Part shown: positions 8,710-19,408 of the stretch, piece after piece | Layout: every line of letters begins with the position of its first letter | Position numbering within the stretch: the first letter of the stretch is position 1 | Assembly (NCBI GenBank): GCA_036395835.1 | Contig: DASWCW010000041.1 | Span: 1-25,298 of the forward strand | Length of the DNA: 25,298 bases | Reading direction: 5' to 3' | Source of the DNA: AP-16 sp036395835 | GTDB lineage: Bacteria; Pseudomonadota; Alphaproteobacteria; Rhizobiales; Xanthobacteraceae | Notes under the pieces: generated by a model | The model's database searches: none | Told to the model about the DNA's origin: nothing | What the model saw: only the letters and a program-made list of their open reading frames with translations | Program-made: the position numbers and the translations under genes

Positions 8710-9393
8710 ATGTCGTCTCGCCGCGCGCGCGATCCAAAAACGCTCGATCTGTCCGAGGACCGCGCACGCGCGCTCGCGATGAATCCTGTTTCACGTGAAA
8801 CGGCGCAACGCCTCGATCGATTTGTCGAGTTGCTGCTGAAGTGGCAGCGCATCAGCAATCTGATTGCTGATTCGAGCGTGCGCCACGTGTGGTCGCGGCA
8901 TATCGCCGATTCACTGCAGCTCCTCCCGCTCGCGCCGGACGCGCGAACCTGGATCGATCTCGGTTCCGGCGCCGGCTTTCCGGGTTTGGTGCTCGCTTGC
9001 GCTCTGGCGGACACGGCCGGCGCCGCGGTTCACCTCGTCGAGAGCAACGCCAAGAAGGCCGCCTTCCTGCGCGAAGCCGCGCGGGTGAGTGGGGCCGCGG
9101 CGATCGTTCATCACGGTCGCGCCGAGGACCTCATTCCGGCCTGGCAGGATCCGGTGGACGTGGTGACCGCCCGGGCGCTTGCCCCGCTCTTCGTGCTGGT
9201 TGGCCTGGCCGCCCCGGTGGTAAAAAGGGGTGCAAAAGCCCTGTTCCTGAAGGGTCAAGATGTAGAGGTAGAATTGACCGAGGCAACTAAATGTTGGAAC
9301 ATCGAGGCCGCAATTCTGCCCAGCCGGACCGACCCCCGAGGCCGAATTATCGAGATCCGAGCATTGGAAGAGCGCAACGAGCGATTGCATTGA
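8710..9393 (+). CDS. rsmG: 16S rRNA (guanine-527-N7)-methyltransferase RsmG (GidB)
   Basis: RsmG methylates N7 of G527 in 16S rRNA using S-adenosylmethionine. From the ATG at 8710 the product is 227 residues, with the SAM-binding loop IDLGSGAGFPGL at about 82-93 and the conserved RHIADSLQLL before it. Start choice is uncertain: ATGs at 8695 and 8779 are also in frame, and the last would give 204 residues beginning MNPVSRET. The DRARALAMNPVSRET segment looks like rhizobial N-termini, so 8710 is preferred. A parS site lies within the coding sequence at 8787-8802. A small inverted repeat TTGAT-TC-ATCAA overlaps the start region (8699-8710). parA begins 10 bases after the stop. Confidence 0.9.
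   Translation: MSSRRARDPKTLDLSEDRARALAMNPVSRETAQRLDRFVELLLKWQRISNLIADSSVRHVWSRHIADSLQLLPLAPDARTWIDLGSGAGFPGLVLACALADTAGAAVHLVESNAKKAAFLREAARVSGAAAIVHHGRAEDLIPAWQDPVDVVTARALAPLFVLVGLAAPVVKRGAKALFLKGQDVEVELTEATKCWNIEAAILPSRTDPRGRIIEIRALEERNERLH
8787..8802. other. parS: parS centromere site 2 (within rsmG)
   Basis: TGTTTCACGTGAAACG matches the parS consensus at 15 of 16 positions; the differing base is the last. It lies inside rsmG, where the codons read Pro-Val-Ser-Arg-Glu-Thr. A GANTC site (GAATC, 8781-8785) lies one base before it. The site is about 2.2 kb from parS site 1 and 1.5 kb before parB. Confidence 0.92.
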
Positions 9394-9403
9394 GAGACTT
9401 GCC

Positions 9404-10207
9404 ATGACGCAGAGCGGACCCCGGATCCTTGCGCTTGCCAATCAGAAAGGCGGCGTCGGCAAGACCACGACCGCCATCAATCTCGGGACGGCGCTCGCAG
9501 CGATCGGAGAGCGGGTTCTCATCATCGACCTCGATCCGCAGGGCAATGCGTCGACGGGGCTCGGCATCGATCGCAAGATCAGGCTGCGGTCGACCTACGA
9601 CGTGCTGATCGGCTCGACGCCGCTGCGCGGCGCCATTCTCGAGACCGCGGTGCCGCGGCTGCATATTGCGCCCTCGACCATGGACCTCTCGGGCATCGAG
9701 CTCGAAATCGCGCAGGAGCGTGACCGCGCATTCCGGTTGCGCAACGCGATCACGGCGCTCGGCAGCGAGCCGGAGCCTGCGTTCGGCTACGTGCTGGTGG
9801 ATTGTCCGCCGTCGCTCAATCTACTCACGGTCAACGCCATGGCGGCAGCGAATGCCATTCTGGTGCCGCTGCAATGCGAGTTCTTCGCGCTCGAAGGCCT
9901 GTCGCAGCTGCTCAAGACCGTCGAGCAGGTCAAGACGACGCTCAATCCCGGGCTCACGATCCACGGCATCGTGCTGACCATGTACGACGCACGCAACAAT
10001 TTGTCCGGCCAGGTCGTCGCGGACGTGCGGCAGTTCATGGGCGAGAAAGTCTATCAAACAATCATTCCGCGCAATGTGCGGGTCTCGGAAGCGCCGTCCT
10101 ACGGCAAGCCGGTCCTGCTCTACGATCTCAAGTGCGTGGGCAGCCAGGCGTACTTGCGGCTTGCCTCGGAGATCATCCAGCGGGAAAAGGTTCTGCGCGC
10201 CGCGTGA
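9404..10207 (+). CDS. parA: Chromosome partitioning ATPase ParA
   Basis: ParA is a Walker-type ATPase that binds the nucleoid nonspecifically and moves ParB-parS complexes after replication of the origin. The 267-residue product has the deviant Walker A KGGVGKTT (15-22) after ILALANQ. It also has IIDLDPQGNASTGLG (switch region) and VLVDCPPSLNLLTVNAMAA. It is a standalone chromosomal type without an N-terminal DNA-binding extension. The ATG follows rsmG by 10 bases and parB starts 69 bases downstream, so rsmG-parA-parB probably form one transcript. Nothing is missing or unusual. Confidence 0.97.
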   Translation: MTQSGPRILALANQKGGVGKTTTAINLGTALAAIGERVLIIDLDPQGNASTGLGIDRKIRLRSTYDVLIGSTPLRGAILETAVPRLHIAPSTMDLSGIELEIAQERDRAFRLRNAITALGSEPEPAFGYVLVDCPPSLNLLTVNAMAAANAILVPLQCEFFALEGLSQLLKTVEQVKTTLNPGLTIHGIVLTMYDARNNLSGQVVADVRQFMGEKVYQTIIPRNVRVSEAPSYGKPVLLYDLKCVGSQAYLRLASEIIQREKVLRAA

Positions 10208-10276
10208 TTCGCGATGGCCGTGTCGCGTCCGACCCGCGCTGGGCGTGACGCTGCGGCCAATGAACGGGAGACGGCG

Positions 10277-11152
10277 ATGGCGGAAGAAGCGGCGAGATCG
10301 CGGCTGGGGCGCGGGCTCGCGGCGCTGATCGGCGACGTCGGCGAGGAGACCGCGGCAGTCGAACGCGCGCGCGGCCAGCGGCGGGTGCCGGTCGAATTCC
10401 TGCGGCCCAATCCGCGCAACCCGCGGCAATCCTATTCCGAGGTCGAGCTCGACGAGCTCGCGGCTTCGATCCGCGAGCGCGGCATCATCCAGCCGATCGT
10501 GGCGCGCACGTTGCGCGGGTCGGCCGATCATTACGAGATCATCGCCGGCGAGCGGCGCTGGCGCGCGGCGCAGCGCGCCGGCATGCACGACGTGCCGATC
10601 GTGCTGCTGGAAGCCAGCGACCGCGAGGCGCTCGAGCTTGCGATCGTCGAGAACGTGCAGCGCACGGACCTCAACCCGCTCGAAGAGGCGATGGGCTATC
10701 AGGCGCTCGAAGAATTCGGGCACAACCAGGACGACATCGCGCGGCTGATCGGCAAGAGCCGCAGTCATGTCGCCAACACGCTGCGCCTCCTGAAGCTGCC
10801 GCAGGCGGTGAAGATCTATCTGCAGGAAGGCAAGATTTCCGCGGGCCACGCCCGCGCGCTGCTCGGCCAGCCGGATCCCGAGAGAATGGCGCGGGTCATC
10901 GTCGAGCAGGGCCTCAACGTGCGCGCCGTCGAGGCGATCGCCCAGGAACGCGCCGGCGGCGCCGGCAAGACCGCAAAGCGCCGGCCCAGGGCCGAAAAGG
11001 ACGCCAATACGTTGGCGCTGGAGAAAAGATTATCGGACGCGCTCGGGCTCAACGTGAGCGTGGAGCATCGCGGCAATGGCGGCGAGCTGAAAATCCGCTA
11101 CCGCAGCCTCGAGCAGCTCGATGAAGTGGTCCGCCGGCTGGAACGCGGCTGA
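10277..11152 (+). CDS. parB: Chromosome partitioning protein ParB
   Basis: ParB is a parS-binding CTPase clamp that loads onto the centromere and spreads. From the ATG at 10277 the product is 291 residues. It starts MAEEAARSRLGRGLAALIGD, carries the ParA-stimulating N-terminal segment, and has the nucleotide-binding motif GERRWRA (91-97) and ENVQR (125-129). A helix-turn-helix for parS recognition follows at about 150-173, and a C-terminal dimerisation domain ends the protein. The start is chosen because GGGAG at 10266-10270 lies 6 bases upstream; an ATG at 10214 would add 21 residues that do not look like the family. The gene is convergent with holA, with 29 bases between them and no clear terminator. 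Confidence 0.96.
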   Translation: MAEEAARSRLGRGLAALIGDVGEETAAVERARGQRRVPVEFLRPNPRNPRQSYSEVELDELAASIRERGIIQPIVARTLRGSADHYEIIAGERRWRAAQRAGMHDVPIVLLEASDREALELAIVENVQRTDLNPLEEAMGYQALEEFGHNQDDIARLIGKSRSHVANTLRLLKLPQAVKIYLQEGKISAGHARALLGQPDPERMARVIVEQGLNVRAVEAIAQERAGGAGKTAKRRPRAEKDANTLALEKRLSDALGLNVSVEHRGNGGELKIRYRSLEQLDEVVRRLERG

Positions 11153-11181
11153 GCCGCTGTTTCCGCGACGAGGATTCAGGT

Positions 11182-12222
11182 TCAAATTTTCCGCCGCGCC
11201 GCCTGCGCGATGCCGAGCAAGGCGCGGCTCACGAGCGGATCGGACAGCGCCGCCGCCGAACCGGTCAGTTGCCGCGTCTGCAGCCCGGCTTCGGCAAGCT
11301 GCGACATGACTTGCTCGAGCCGCGCCGCAGTCCAGTTTCTCAGCGCCGCTTCGACCGCCGGCACGCGGCGGAACTGCGCCTTCGGCGTGATCCGATCGAC
11401 CGCTTCCACGATCGGCGTTCCGGACTCGACCGCGAGCCGGGCACGGTGCAGCTGGCTCAATTGGTTGAGCGCGGCCGTGACGATCCGACCGGGCGCGATG
11501 CCGGAGGATCGCGCGCGGGCGAACTCCTTCTCCACCTCAACGGGTTTTCCGGCGAATGCGGCATCGATGACGCCATCGAGCGCCAGCGCGGCCGCGTCGG
11601 CGACCACGGCCAGCACGTCGTCGAGCTCGACCCGCGGCCTGCCGCGAGCGTAGAGCGCGAGCTTGCGGATTTCGCTCAACGATGCGCGGCGATCGCTGCC
11701 GAGCAACGATACCACCACGGCGCGCGCCTCCGGCGCAATCGTAAGTCCGGCGGCGCGCATCTCATCGTCGATCAATCGCGCCAGCTCGCGCTCGCCGTCG
11801 GCATAACACGGGATCGCCGCAACGTTGCGCGCCCGCTCGCACAACGTGCGCAACGCCACGCCGCGCCGCAGATCGGCGGCCTCGATCACGATACGGCAGT
11901 CTGCAATCGGCGTCGTGATCAGCGCCTCGACCGCGCGGACGAAATCGCGTCCGCCCGCCTTGACCCAGATCGCCCGCTTGCCGCCGAACAACGGGATCGT
12001 GCCGGCCTCGTCCAGCAGCCGGGCGGGGTCGGCCGCAAGCTCGTCGCCTTCGAGCCGAACCAGACGAAACGGATCGTTGAGGTCTTCGACCGTGGCGCGC
12101 AAAATCGCCTGCACCCGCTCGGAGACGAGGCCGGCATCGGGCCCGAACACCAGCGCGACGGGCTGGGCTGCATTCGGCTCGGCAAGGTAAGCGTCGACTG
12201 CCGCTCGGTTCAGCGCGACCAT
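11182..12222 (-). CDS. holA: DNA polymerase III subunit delta
   Basis: HolA is the clamp-loader delta subunit, which opens the beta sliding clamp during replication. The 346-residue product is of family length. Recognisable parts are the N-terminal nucleotide-fold segment (QPVALVFGPDAGLVSERVQAI), the motif IPLFGGKRAIWVKAGGRDF, and the C-terminal helical collar domain ending in LVSRALLGIAQAARRKI. It starts 12 bases after the lptE stop. Together with leuS and lptE it forms the conserved alphaproteobacterial leuS-lptE-holA unit. It faces parB tail to tail. Confidence 0.93.
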   Translation of the reverse strand: MVALNRAAVDAYLAEPNAAQPVALVFGPDAGLVSERVQAILRATVEDLNDPFRLVRLEGDELAADPARLLDEAGTIPLFGGKRAIWVKAGGRDFVRAVEALITTPIADCRIVIEAADLRRGVALRTLCERARNVAAIPCYADGERELARLIDDEMRAAGLTIAPEARAVVVSLLGSDRRASLSEIRKLALYARGRPRVELDDVLAVVADAAALALDGVIDAAFAGKPVEVEKEFARARSSGIAPGRIVTAALNQLSQLHRARLAVESGTPIVEAVDRITPKAQFRRVPAVEAALRNWTAARLEQVMSQLAEAGLQTRQLTGSAAALSDPLVSRALLGIAQAARRKI

Positions 12223-12234
12223 GCGGCTCGGCGC

Positions 12235-12787
12235 TCAGGTCCCGGCGACGAGATAGGACGCGAGCCGCGAGCGGATCTGGTCGGCGATCACCTTGGCGGC
12301 GCGGTCCTCCGCGTCGCGTTGGGCGCGCGAGCGGGCGAACTTCTGCTGCTGGCCGGGAATATCGGAGCTGACCCGGGCGAACGCCGTCGAATGGACCACG
12401 GGCCTGCCGGTCGCGAGCTCGGTCAGCGTGTATTTCACGTCGATGCCCGTGACCTCCGCCTCGGTCCGGCCGGTCTGCGGGTCGACGATGAGCGCCGAGC
12501 GCGAAGTGGTCATCTTCACGTTGAGCCGATGGGTGGGGGCAATGCTGCCCTCGCCGCCCGTCAAGTCGAACAACAGGGCATTGCGCAGCTCGATGGCGAT
12601 GCGGGCGTCGGTCGAGCCCCTGGCGGAATCGATCTGCTGCACATCCACGGCGGCGAGCGCGTTGCCGAGCGTGGGGCCGCCGCTCAGCGGCGGCTGGCCG
12701 TAGAGCGGCTGAAAGCACGCCGCCAGCAGCCCGGCGCTGCCGATGGCCAGAGCGGCGCGGACGAGGCGGCCGAGCGCCGCCCTATGG

Positions 12788-12801
<14 letters not shown>
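12235..12801 (-). CDS. lptE: LPS-assembly lipoprotein LptE
   Basis: LptE is an outer-membrane lipoprotein that plugs the LptD channel for lipopolysaccharide export. The 188-residue product has a short charged N-terminus, a hydrophobic stretch (about residues 16-28) and a lipobox LLAAC with the lipidated Cys at 29, followed by FQPLYG, typical of alphaproteobacterial LptE. The start at 12801 overlaps the end of leuS by 14 bases; a longer open frame upstream to 12912 is only leuS shadow. Position between leuS and holA supports the assignment, since the protein itself is poorly conserved. Confidence 0.88.
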
Positions 12802-15415
<2,614 letters not shown>

Positions 15416-15519
15416 CGGCTCTGGTTAAATTCCGGCGGTCGCGAAAAATCGTCCGGACTAGGACACGAAAGCCGGCGTGGGGTCAACCGGGCGAGAGCGA
15501 GAGCCGCGCCGGGGCCGTC

Positions 15520-15621
15520 TCAAGACGCCAGCGCGACCGGATCCGGGCACTCCGCCACCACCATGTTGCGGCCGCCGCGCTTGGCGGCATAGAGCGCGGC
15601 GTCCGCCGCTTCGACCAGCAC
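15520..15621 (-). pseudogene. In-frame GGDEF tail beyond an amber codon
   Basis: After the TAG at 15622-15624 the same frame continues for 33 sense codons to a TGA at 15520-15522. It encodes VLVEAADAALYAAKRGGRN followed by MVVAECPDPVALAS. The ADAALYAAKRGGRN part is the canonical end of a GGDEF domain (ADxALYxAKxxGRN). So this is the detached 3' end of the upstream gene, separated by a single stop codon rather than a frameshift. Confidence 0.85.
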
Positions 15622-17175
15622 CTACGCGTCCTGTTGGCGCTTGGGCTCGATCAAGGCGACCCCGATGCTGATGGTGACGAGCCCGGCGGGCGCCTCTGCG
15701 TGGGCGATGCGCAGCTCCTCGACCTTGCGTCGCAGCTGTTCCGCCGTCTCGATGGCGACCCGCGCGCCGGTGTTCGGCAACAGCAGAGCAAATTCCTCGC
15801 CGCCGTAGCGCGCGCCGAAGTACGATTGCTTGGCCGCCGCAATGCCGATGACCTCGCCGATCAGACGCAGGCACTCGTCGCCTTCGACATGGCCATGCCG
15901 GTCGTTGAACGGCTTGAAATGATCGACGTCGATCATCAGCATTGCCAGCGGCTGTCCAGTCTTGGCGCGCCGCCATTCGGCGCTCAGCGCCGCGTCGAAG
16001 CTGCGCCGGTTCGGCAGCCCGGAAAGTCCGTCGATGCTGGCGAGCTCTTCCAAATGCGCATTGGCGATGCGCAGCTCCTCTTCGCGCGCGGCGAGCGAAC
16101 GAGCCATCTCGTCGAGCGCCGCCGCGAGCGGCGCGAATTCCGCAGCCCAGGCGTGATGGGCGAGCTTGGCTTCGAGCTTGCCGCGGCCGATCCGGGCCGC
16201 GGCAAGGGACAGCGAGCGGATCGGCCGCACGATCAATTGCTCGCCGCCGAACCAGACCGCGAACAGCGCCAGTACGCAAACGGAGCCCAATTGCACATAG
16301 GCGAACCACATTTCCCGGTCGATCCGGCCGAGCACTTCGTGCTCGTCGAGGCCGACGGCGATTCGCGCGTTGGTTCCCGGAACCTGCAGGAATCCGAAGA
16401 TTCGCCGCGTGCCGTCGAGCCCGGCGGTGGTGATCGTGCCGGAGGGGCTTGCCAGCATCGCTTTGACGAGCGGCGCGTCGGCAAATCGCCGGCCGACCCA
16501 GTTCTCGGAACCCGGATCTCTGGCCAGCACGACGCCGCTGCCGTCGATGAGCAGCGCGGAGATGCCTTTGCGGCCGGTGAGCGCATCGCCGAGCCGACCG
16601 ATCCATTCGAGATCGATACCGGTGGCGATCACCCCCGATATGATCGCATCCGGTCCGCGGATGGGCAGCGCGGCCACGACCGTGGGCGCCCGCTGCAGCC
16701 GGCCGAACAAATAGTCGCTCAGAACGAAATCGCCGGTGCGCAAGGCCTGTTGGAAATACGCACGATCGGAGAGGTCGAGGCCGACCGTGTCCGGGAAATT
16801 CGAGCAGGCGATCCGTCCGTCGGGGCCGATGATCAGCAAGCTCTTCATCCACCGCACGTCGGCACCCACGTGGGCAATGAACCCGTCGCAGCTCGTGGAA
16901 GCACCGGCCGCATAGCCGCGGGCGATCACCTGCAACACCGAACGCGCCGCCAGCACGATTTGCTGTTGCGCTTCGATGCCGCGGCGGGCGAGGCTGGTGG
17001 CCTCTTGCGAGGCGGCGGCCACGCGGTCGACCCGCTCGGCCTGAAGCAGCCGGATGCGGTCGAACAGCAAAGGTGCGATCGCCAGGGCGACGAGCACGAG
17101 GACCCGGGTGCGGATGCTCAGTGCGGGTCTTGGTCGCTCAGGCGCGCGACCCGAACTTCGATCGCCATGCAACAT
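15622..17175 (-). CDS. Membrane-bound GGDEF protein (predicted diguanylate cyclase), cut by an in-frame TAG
   Basis: The protein would make cyclic di-GMP in response to a periplasmic signal. From the ATG at 17175 it has a first membrane helix (about 24-40) and a Cache-like sensor region (about 45-290). A second helix (about 294-313), a HAMP-like segment (VRPIRSLSLAAARIGRGKLEAKL) and a GGDEF domain (about 376-517) follow. The active-site motif is GGEEF (458-462), with metal-binding Asp in MIDVDHF. No RxxD inhibitory site is seen at the expected place. Translation stops at TAG 15622, before the conserved last helix, so activity is doubtful. The start at 17175 has a GGGGGAAG-type ribosome-binding site; an ATG at 17211 would add 12 residues. 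It is divergent from the YggS-type gene. Confidence 0.85.
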   Translation of the reverse strand: MLHGDRSSGRAPERPRPALSIRTRVLVLVALAIAPLLFDRIRLLQAERVDRVAAASQEATSLARRGIEAQQQIVLAARSVLQVIARGYAAGASTSCDGFIAHVGADVRWMKSLLIIGPDGRIACSNFPDTVGLDLSDRAYFQQALRTGDFVLSDYLFGRLQRAPTVVAALPIRGPDAIISGVIATGIDLEWIGRLGDALTGRKGISALLIDGSGVVLARDPGSENWVGRRFADAPLVKAMLASPSGTITTAGLDGTRRIFGFLQVPGTNARIAVGLDEHEVLGRIDREMWFAYVQLGSVCVLALFAVWFGGEQLIVRPIRSLSLAAARIGRGKLEAKLAHHAWAAEFAPLAAALDEMARSLAAREEELRIANAHLEELASIDGLSGLPNRRSFDAALSAEWRRAKTGQPLAMLMIDVDHFKPFNDRHGHVEGDECLRLIGEVIGIAAAKQSYFGARYGGEEFALLLPNTGARVAIETAEQLRRKVEELRIAHAEAPAGLVTISIGVALIEPKRQQDA

Positions 17176-17215
17176 GGATGCTTCCCCCCAGCGGGACGAA
17201 TCTGCATCCATCGCG

Positions 17216-17245
17216 TTAAGATCCGGTCGGACAAATTGCTAAAAT
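17216..17245 (+). promoter_or_regulatory. Possible promoter of the YggS-type gene
   Basis: TTAAGA at 17216-17221 and TAAAAT at 17240-17245 are 18 bases apart and match four and five of six sigma70 consensus bases. They lie 45 bases before the start codon in the divergent region, the most AT-rich part of this gap. Judged by eye only. Confidence 0.35.
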
Positions 17246-17289
17246 TGCGACGATCGGCGACGAAGATCCAAGGTACGAGGGCCGAATCG

Positions 17290-18000
17290 ATGCGCGACGC
17301 TGCTGATCCTGTGGCCCCAGGTCGTGCGCAGCCGCCGGCGGCGGCGCTCGCCGACGTGCGTCGCGAAATCGAGGCGGCCTGCCGTAAGGTCTCGCGCGAT
17401 CCGTCCTCGGTGACGCTCGTCGCCATCACCAAGACGTTCGCGGCCGACGTGATCGAGCCGGCGATTGCCGCGGGCCAAAGGGTGTTCGGAGAAAATCGCG
17501 TGCAGGAGGCCAAAGCCAAATGGCCGCTTCTGAAAGAGCGTCACTCCGATCTCGAGCTGCATCTGGTCGGGCCGCTGCAATCCAACAAGGCAAAGGAAGC
17601 GGTCGCGCTGTTCGACTGCATCCACACCGTCGACCGACCCTCGATCTGCGAGGCGCTCGCCAAGGAGATCGCCAAGCAGGGAAGGCGGCCGCGCTTGCTC
17701 GTTCAGGTCAACACCGGGGCTGAGCCGCAGAAGGCCGGGGTCTTGCCCGAGGCGGCCGACGATTTCGTCCGGCGCTGCCGCACCGAGCACGGGCTTGCGA
17801 TCGAGGGATTGATGTGCATCCCGCCGCTCGAGGACCCGCCGGCGCCGCATTTCGCCCTGCTGGCAAAAATTGCCGCCCGCAACGGGCTCGCGCTGTTGTC
17901 CATGGGGATGAGCGCCGACTTTGCCCTCGCCATCGAGTTCGGCGCGACCCACGTGCGCGTCGGCACCGCGATTTTCGGTGCGCGGGGCAAGGAAGCGTAA
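17290..18000 (+). CDS. YggS-family pyridoxal phosphate homeostasis protein
   Basis: YggS/PROSC proteins bind pyridoxal 5'-phosphate and help keep vitamin B6 and amino-acid pools balanced; no enzymatic activity is established. The 236-residue product has the alanine-racemase-like N-terminal barrel. The PLP-binding Lys is K48 in VAITKTF. Other family motifs are FGENRVQEAKAKW, HLVGPLQSNKAKEAV, VNTGAEPQKAG, GLMCIPP, LLSMGMSADFALAIEFGATHVRVGTAIFG. The ATG at 17290 has GAGGG at 17277-17281 upstream. The frame is open far upstream through the antisense of the GGDEF gene, but that is not coding. It ends 46 bases before the convergent L,D-transpeptidase gene. Confidence 0.93.
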   Translation: MRDAADPVAPGRAQPPAAALADVRREIEAACRKVSRDPSSVTLVAITKTFAADVIEPAIAAGQRVFGENRVQEAKAKWPLLKERHSDLELHLVGPLQSNKAKEAVALFDCIHTVDRPSICEALAKEIAKQGRRPRLLVQVNTGAEPQKAGVLPEAADDFVRRCRTEHGLAIEGLMCIPPLEDPPAPHFALLAKIAARNGLALLSMGMSADFALAIEFGATHVRVGTAIFGARGKEA

Positions 18001-18046
18001 ATCTGCGGTCGCTCGGCGATCAAAGCGCTTCAGCGGTCTGCATGCT

Positions 18047-18598
18047 TCACCCGATCACGATCCGGGTCTTGGGGCCGAGCCGGACGAGAAGCCGGCGCAG
18101 GCTCGCCGGGGCGAGCGCGACGCAGCCCGCGGTCGGGCGAAATCCGGGGCGCGCCAAATGGATGAACACCGCGCTGCCGCGGCCGGCGATCCGCGGTCGG
18201 GTATTGTGATCGAGCTCGATGAGGAAATCGTAGAGATGATCGCCGCGCCACAGCCGGTCGCCCGCGGCATCGCCGGCCAGTTGCATCGGCCGGTTGTAGC
18301 GGCGGTCGGCCGGATTCTCGCACCAGGCGTCGGACTGCCGGATGGGCCGAATGGGCAGGCGGGTGCGGGGGCGGCGCGCGCGGTCCTTGCGCCACCACAG
18401 CCGAACGAGCCGGAACGCGCCGCGCGGGGTTGCGCCGTCGCCCTCGCGCTTGTTCGCGCCGAGCGCCACCGGCAACCGAAGCAGGCCAGCGGCGAGCCAA
18501 CCCTGGGTCGCGCGTCCGGCCCGGGCGCGAACGCGAATTTGCTGCAATGGGCTCCCGGCGCGCAGTATTTTGCCTTCGAGCACCCGCTTGCGTCGCAT
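18047..18598 (-). CDS. L,D-transpeptidase-like (YkuD-domain) protein
   Basis: YkuD-domain enzymes form 3-3 cross-links in peptidoglycan or attach proteins to it. The 183-residue product has the GDGATPRGAFRL motif (53-64), and the catalytic motif IHLARPGFRPTAGCVAL with His147 and Cys159. It is short, consisting of the catalytic domain only. No signal peptide is apparent; the N-terminus MRRKRVLEGKILRAGSP is basic and hydrophilic. How it would reach the periplasm is therefore unclear. It is divergent from an OmpR-family regulator linked in other Alphaproteobacteria to envelope control, which fits a cell-wall role. Convergent with the YggS-type gene. Confidence 0.85.
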   Translation of the reverse strand: MRRKRVLEGKILRAGSPLQQIRVRARAGRATQGWLAAGLLRLPVALGANKREGDGATPRGAFRLVRLWWRKDRARRPRTRLPIRPIRQSDAWCENPADRRYNRPMQLAGDAAGDRLWRGDHLYDFLIELDHNTRPRIAGRGSAVFIHLARPGFRPTAGCVALAPASLRRLLVRLGPKTRIVIG

Positions 18599-18634
18599 GG
18601 ATTTCTCCGACCCGCCGGAAAAGCGCCGCCGTGC

Positions 18635-18662
18635 TTGCTCTTTTTCCCGCGATTGGTCTACT
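18635..18662 (+). promoter_or_regulatory. Weak candidate promoter for the response regulator
   Basis: TTGCTC (18635-18640) and TCTACT (18657-18662) are spaced 16 bases in the divergent gap 18599-18714. Downstream, CGGCCG is repeated twice around CC (18677-18690), a GC-rich inverted repeat in the leader. The box matches are modest. Confidence 0.25.
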
Positions 18663-18714
18663 TCGAAACTGCCGTCGGCCGCCCGGCCGGCGATCGGTGC
18701 GTAAGGCGAGAACG

Positions 18715-19401
18715 ATGGCCAATTCCCGCAGAATTCTCGTCGTGGACGATGATGCCGACATGCGCGAAGCGCTGGTCGAGCAATTGGCGTTGCACGAGGA
18801 GTTCGAAGCCGTGGCGGTCGACACCGGCACCAAGGCCGTGCAATCCGCCAAAGCGGGCGAGATCGATCTCGTCATCATGGACGTCAGCCTGCCCGACATC
18901 GACGGCCGCGAGGCCGTCCGCATGTTGCGCAAGAACGGCTTCAAGGCGCCGATCATCATGCTGACCGGACACGACACCGATTCCGATACGATCCTGGGAT
19001 TGGAATCGGGCGCCAACGATTACGTGACGAAACCGTTTCGTTTCGCCGTGCTGCTTGCGCGCATTCGCGCCCAGCTCCGCCAGCATGAAGCGAGCGAGGA
19101 CGCGGTCTTCACCATCGGCCCGTACACGTTCCGGCCAAGCTCGAAGCTCCTGGTCAATCCCAAGGGCAACAAGGTGCGTTTGACCGAAAAGGAGACCGCG
19201 ATCCTGCGCTATCTCTATCGCGCCGGCCGGCGCCCGATCTCGCGCGAGATCCTGCTGCAGGAGGTGTGGGGCTATAATTCCGGCGTCACCACCCATACGC
19301 TCGAGACCCACATCTATCGGCTGCGCCAGAAGGTGGAGAAGGACGCCTCCAACCCCTCGATCCTGGTGACCGAAGCGGGCGGCTACAAGCTCATTCCGTG
19401 A
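18715..19401 (+). CDS. cenR: OmpR-family response regulator, CenR/OtpR-like
   Basis: This is a DNA-binding two-component regulator of 228 residues. The receiver domain (1-120) has the acidic pocket at D11-D13, phospho-acceptor D56 in LVIMD, T84 in MLTG and K106 in VTKPF. The winged-helix output domain (about 130-228) ends VTEAGGYKLIP. The sequence LTGHDTDSDTILGLESGANDYVTKPFRFAVLLARIRAQLRQHE agrees with what I recall of rhizobial CenR/OtpR, an envelope and division regulator. In Brucella, OtpR lies beside a cyclic-nucleotide-binding gene, as here. No histidine kinase is in the window. AAGGCGAG precedes the start. The family call is firm; the CenR identity is likely but not proven. Confidence 0.85.
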   Translation: MANSRRILVVDDDADMREALVEQLALHEEFEAVAVDTGTKAVQSAKAGEIDLVIMDVSLPDIDGREAVRMLRKNGFKAPIIMLTGHDTDSDTILGLESGANDYVTKPFRFAVLLARIRAQLRQHEASEDAVFTIGPYTFRPSSKLLVNPKGNKVRLTEKETAILRYLYRAGRRPISREILLQEVWGYNSGVTTHTLETHIYRLRQKVEKDASNPSILVTEAGGYKLIP

Positions 19402-19408
19402 TGGCCGC

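Noticed and set aside
15634..17289. Huge N-terminal extension of the YggS-type protein
   Set aside because: It is only the antisense of the GGDEF gene; the YggS fold starts after 17290 with its own ribosome-binding site.
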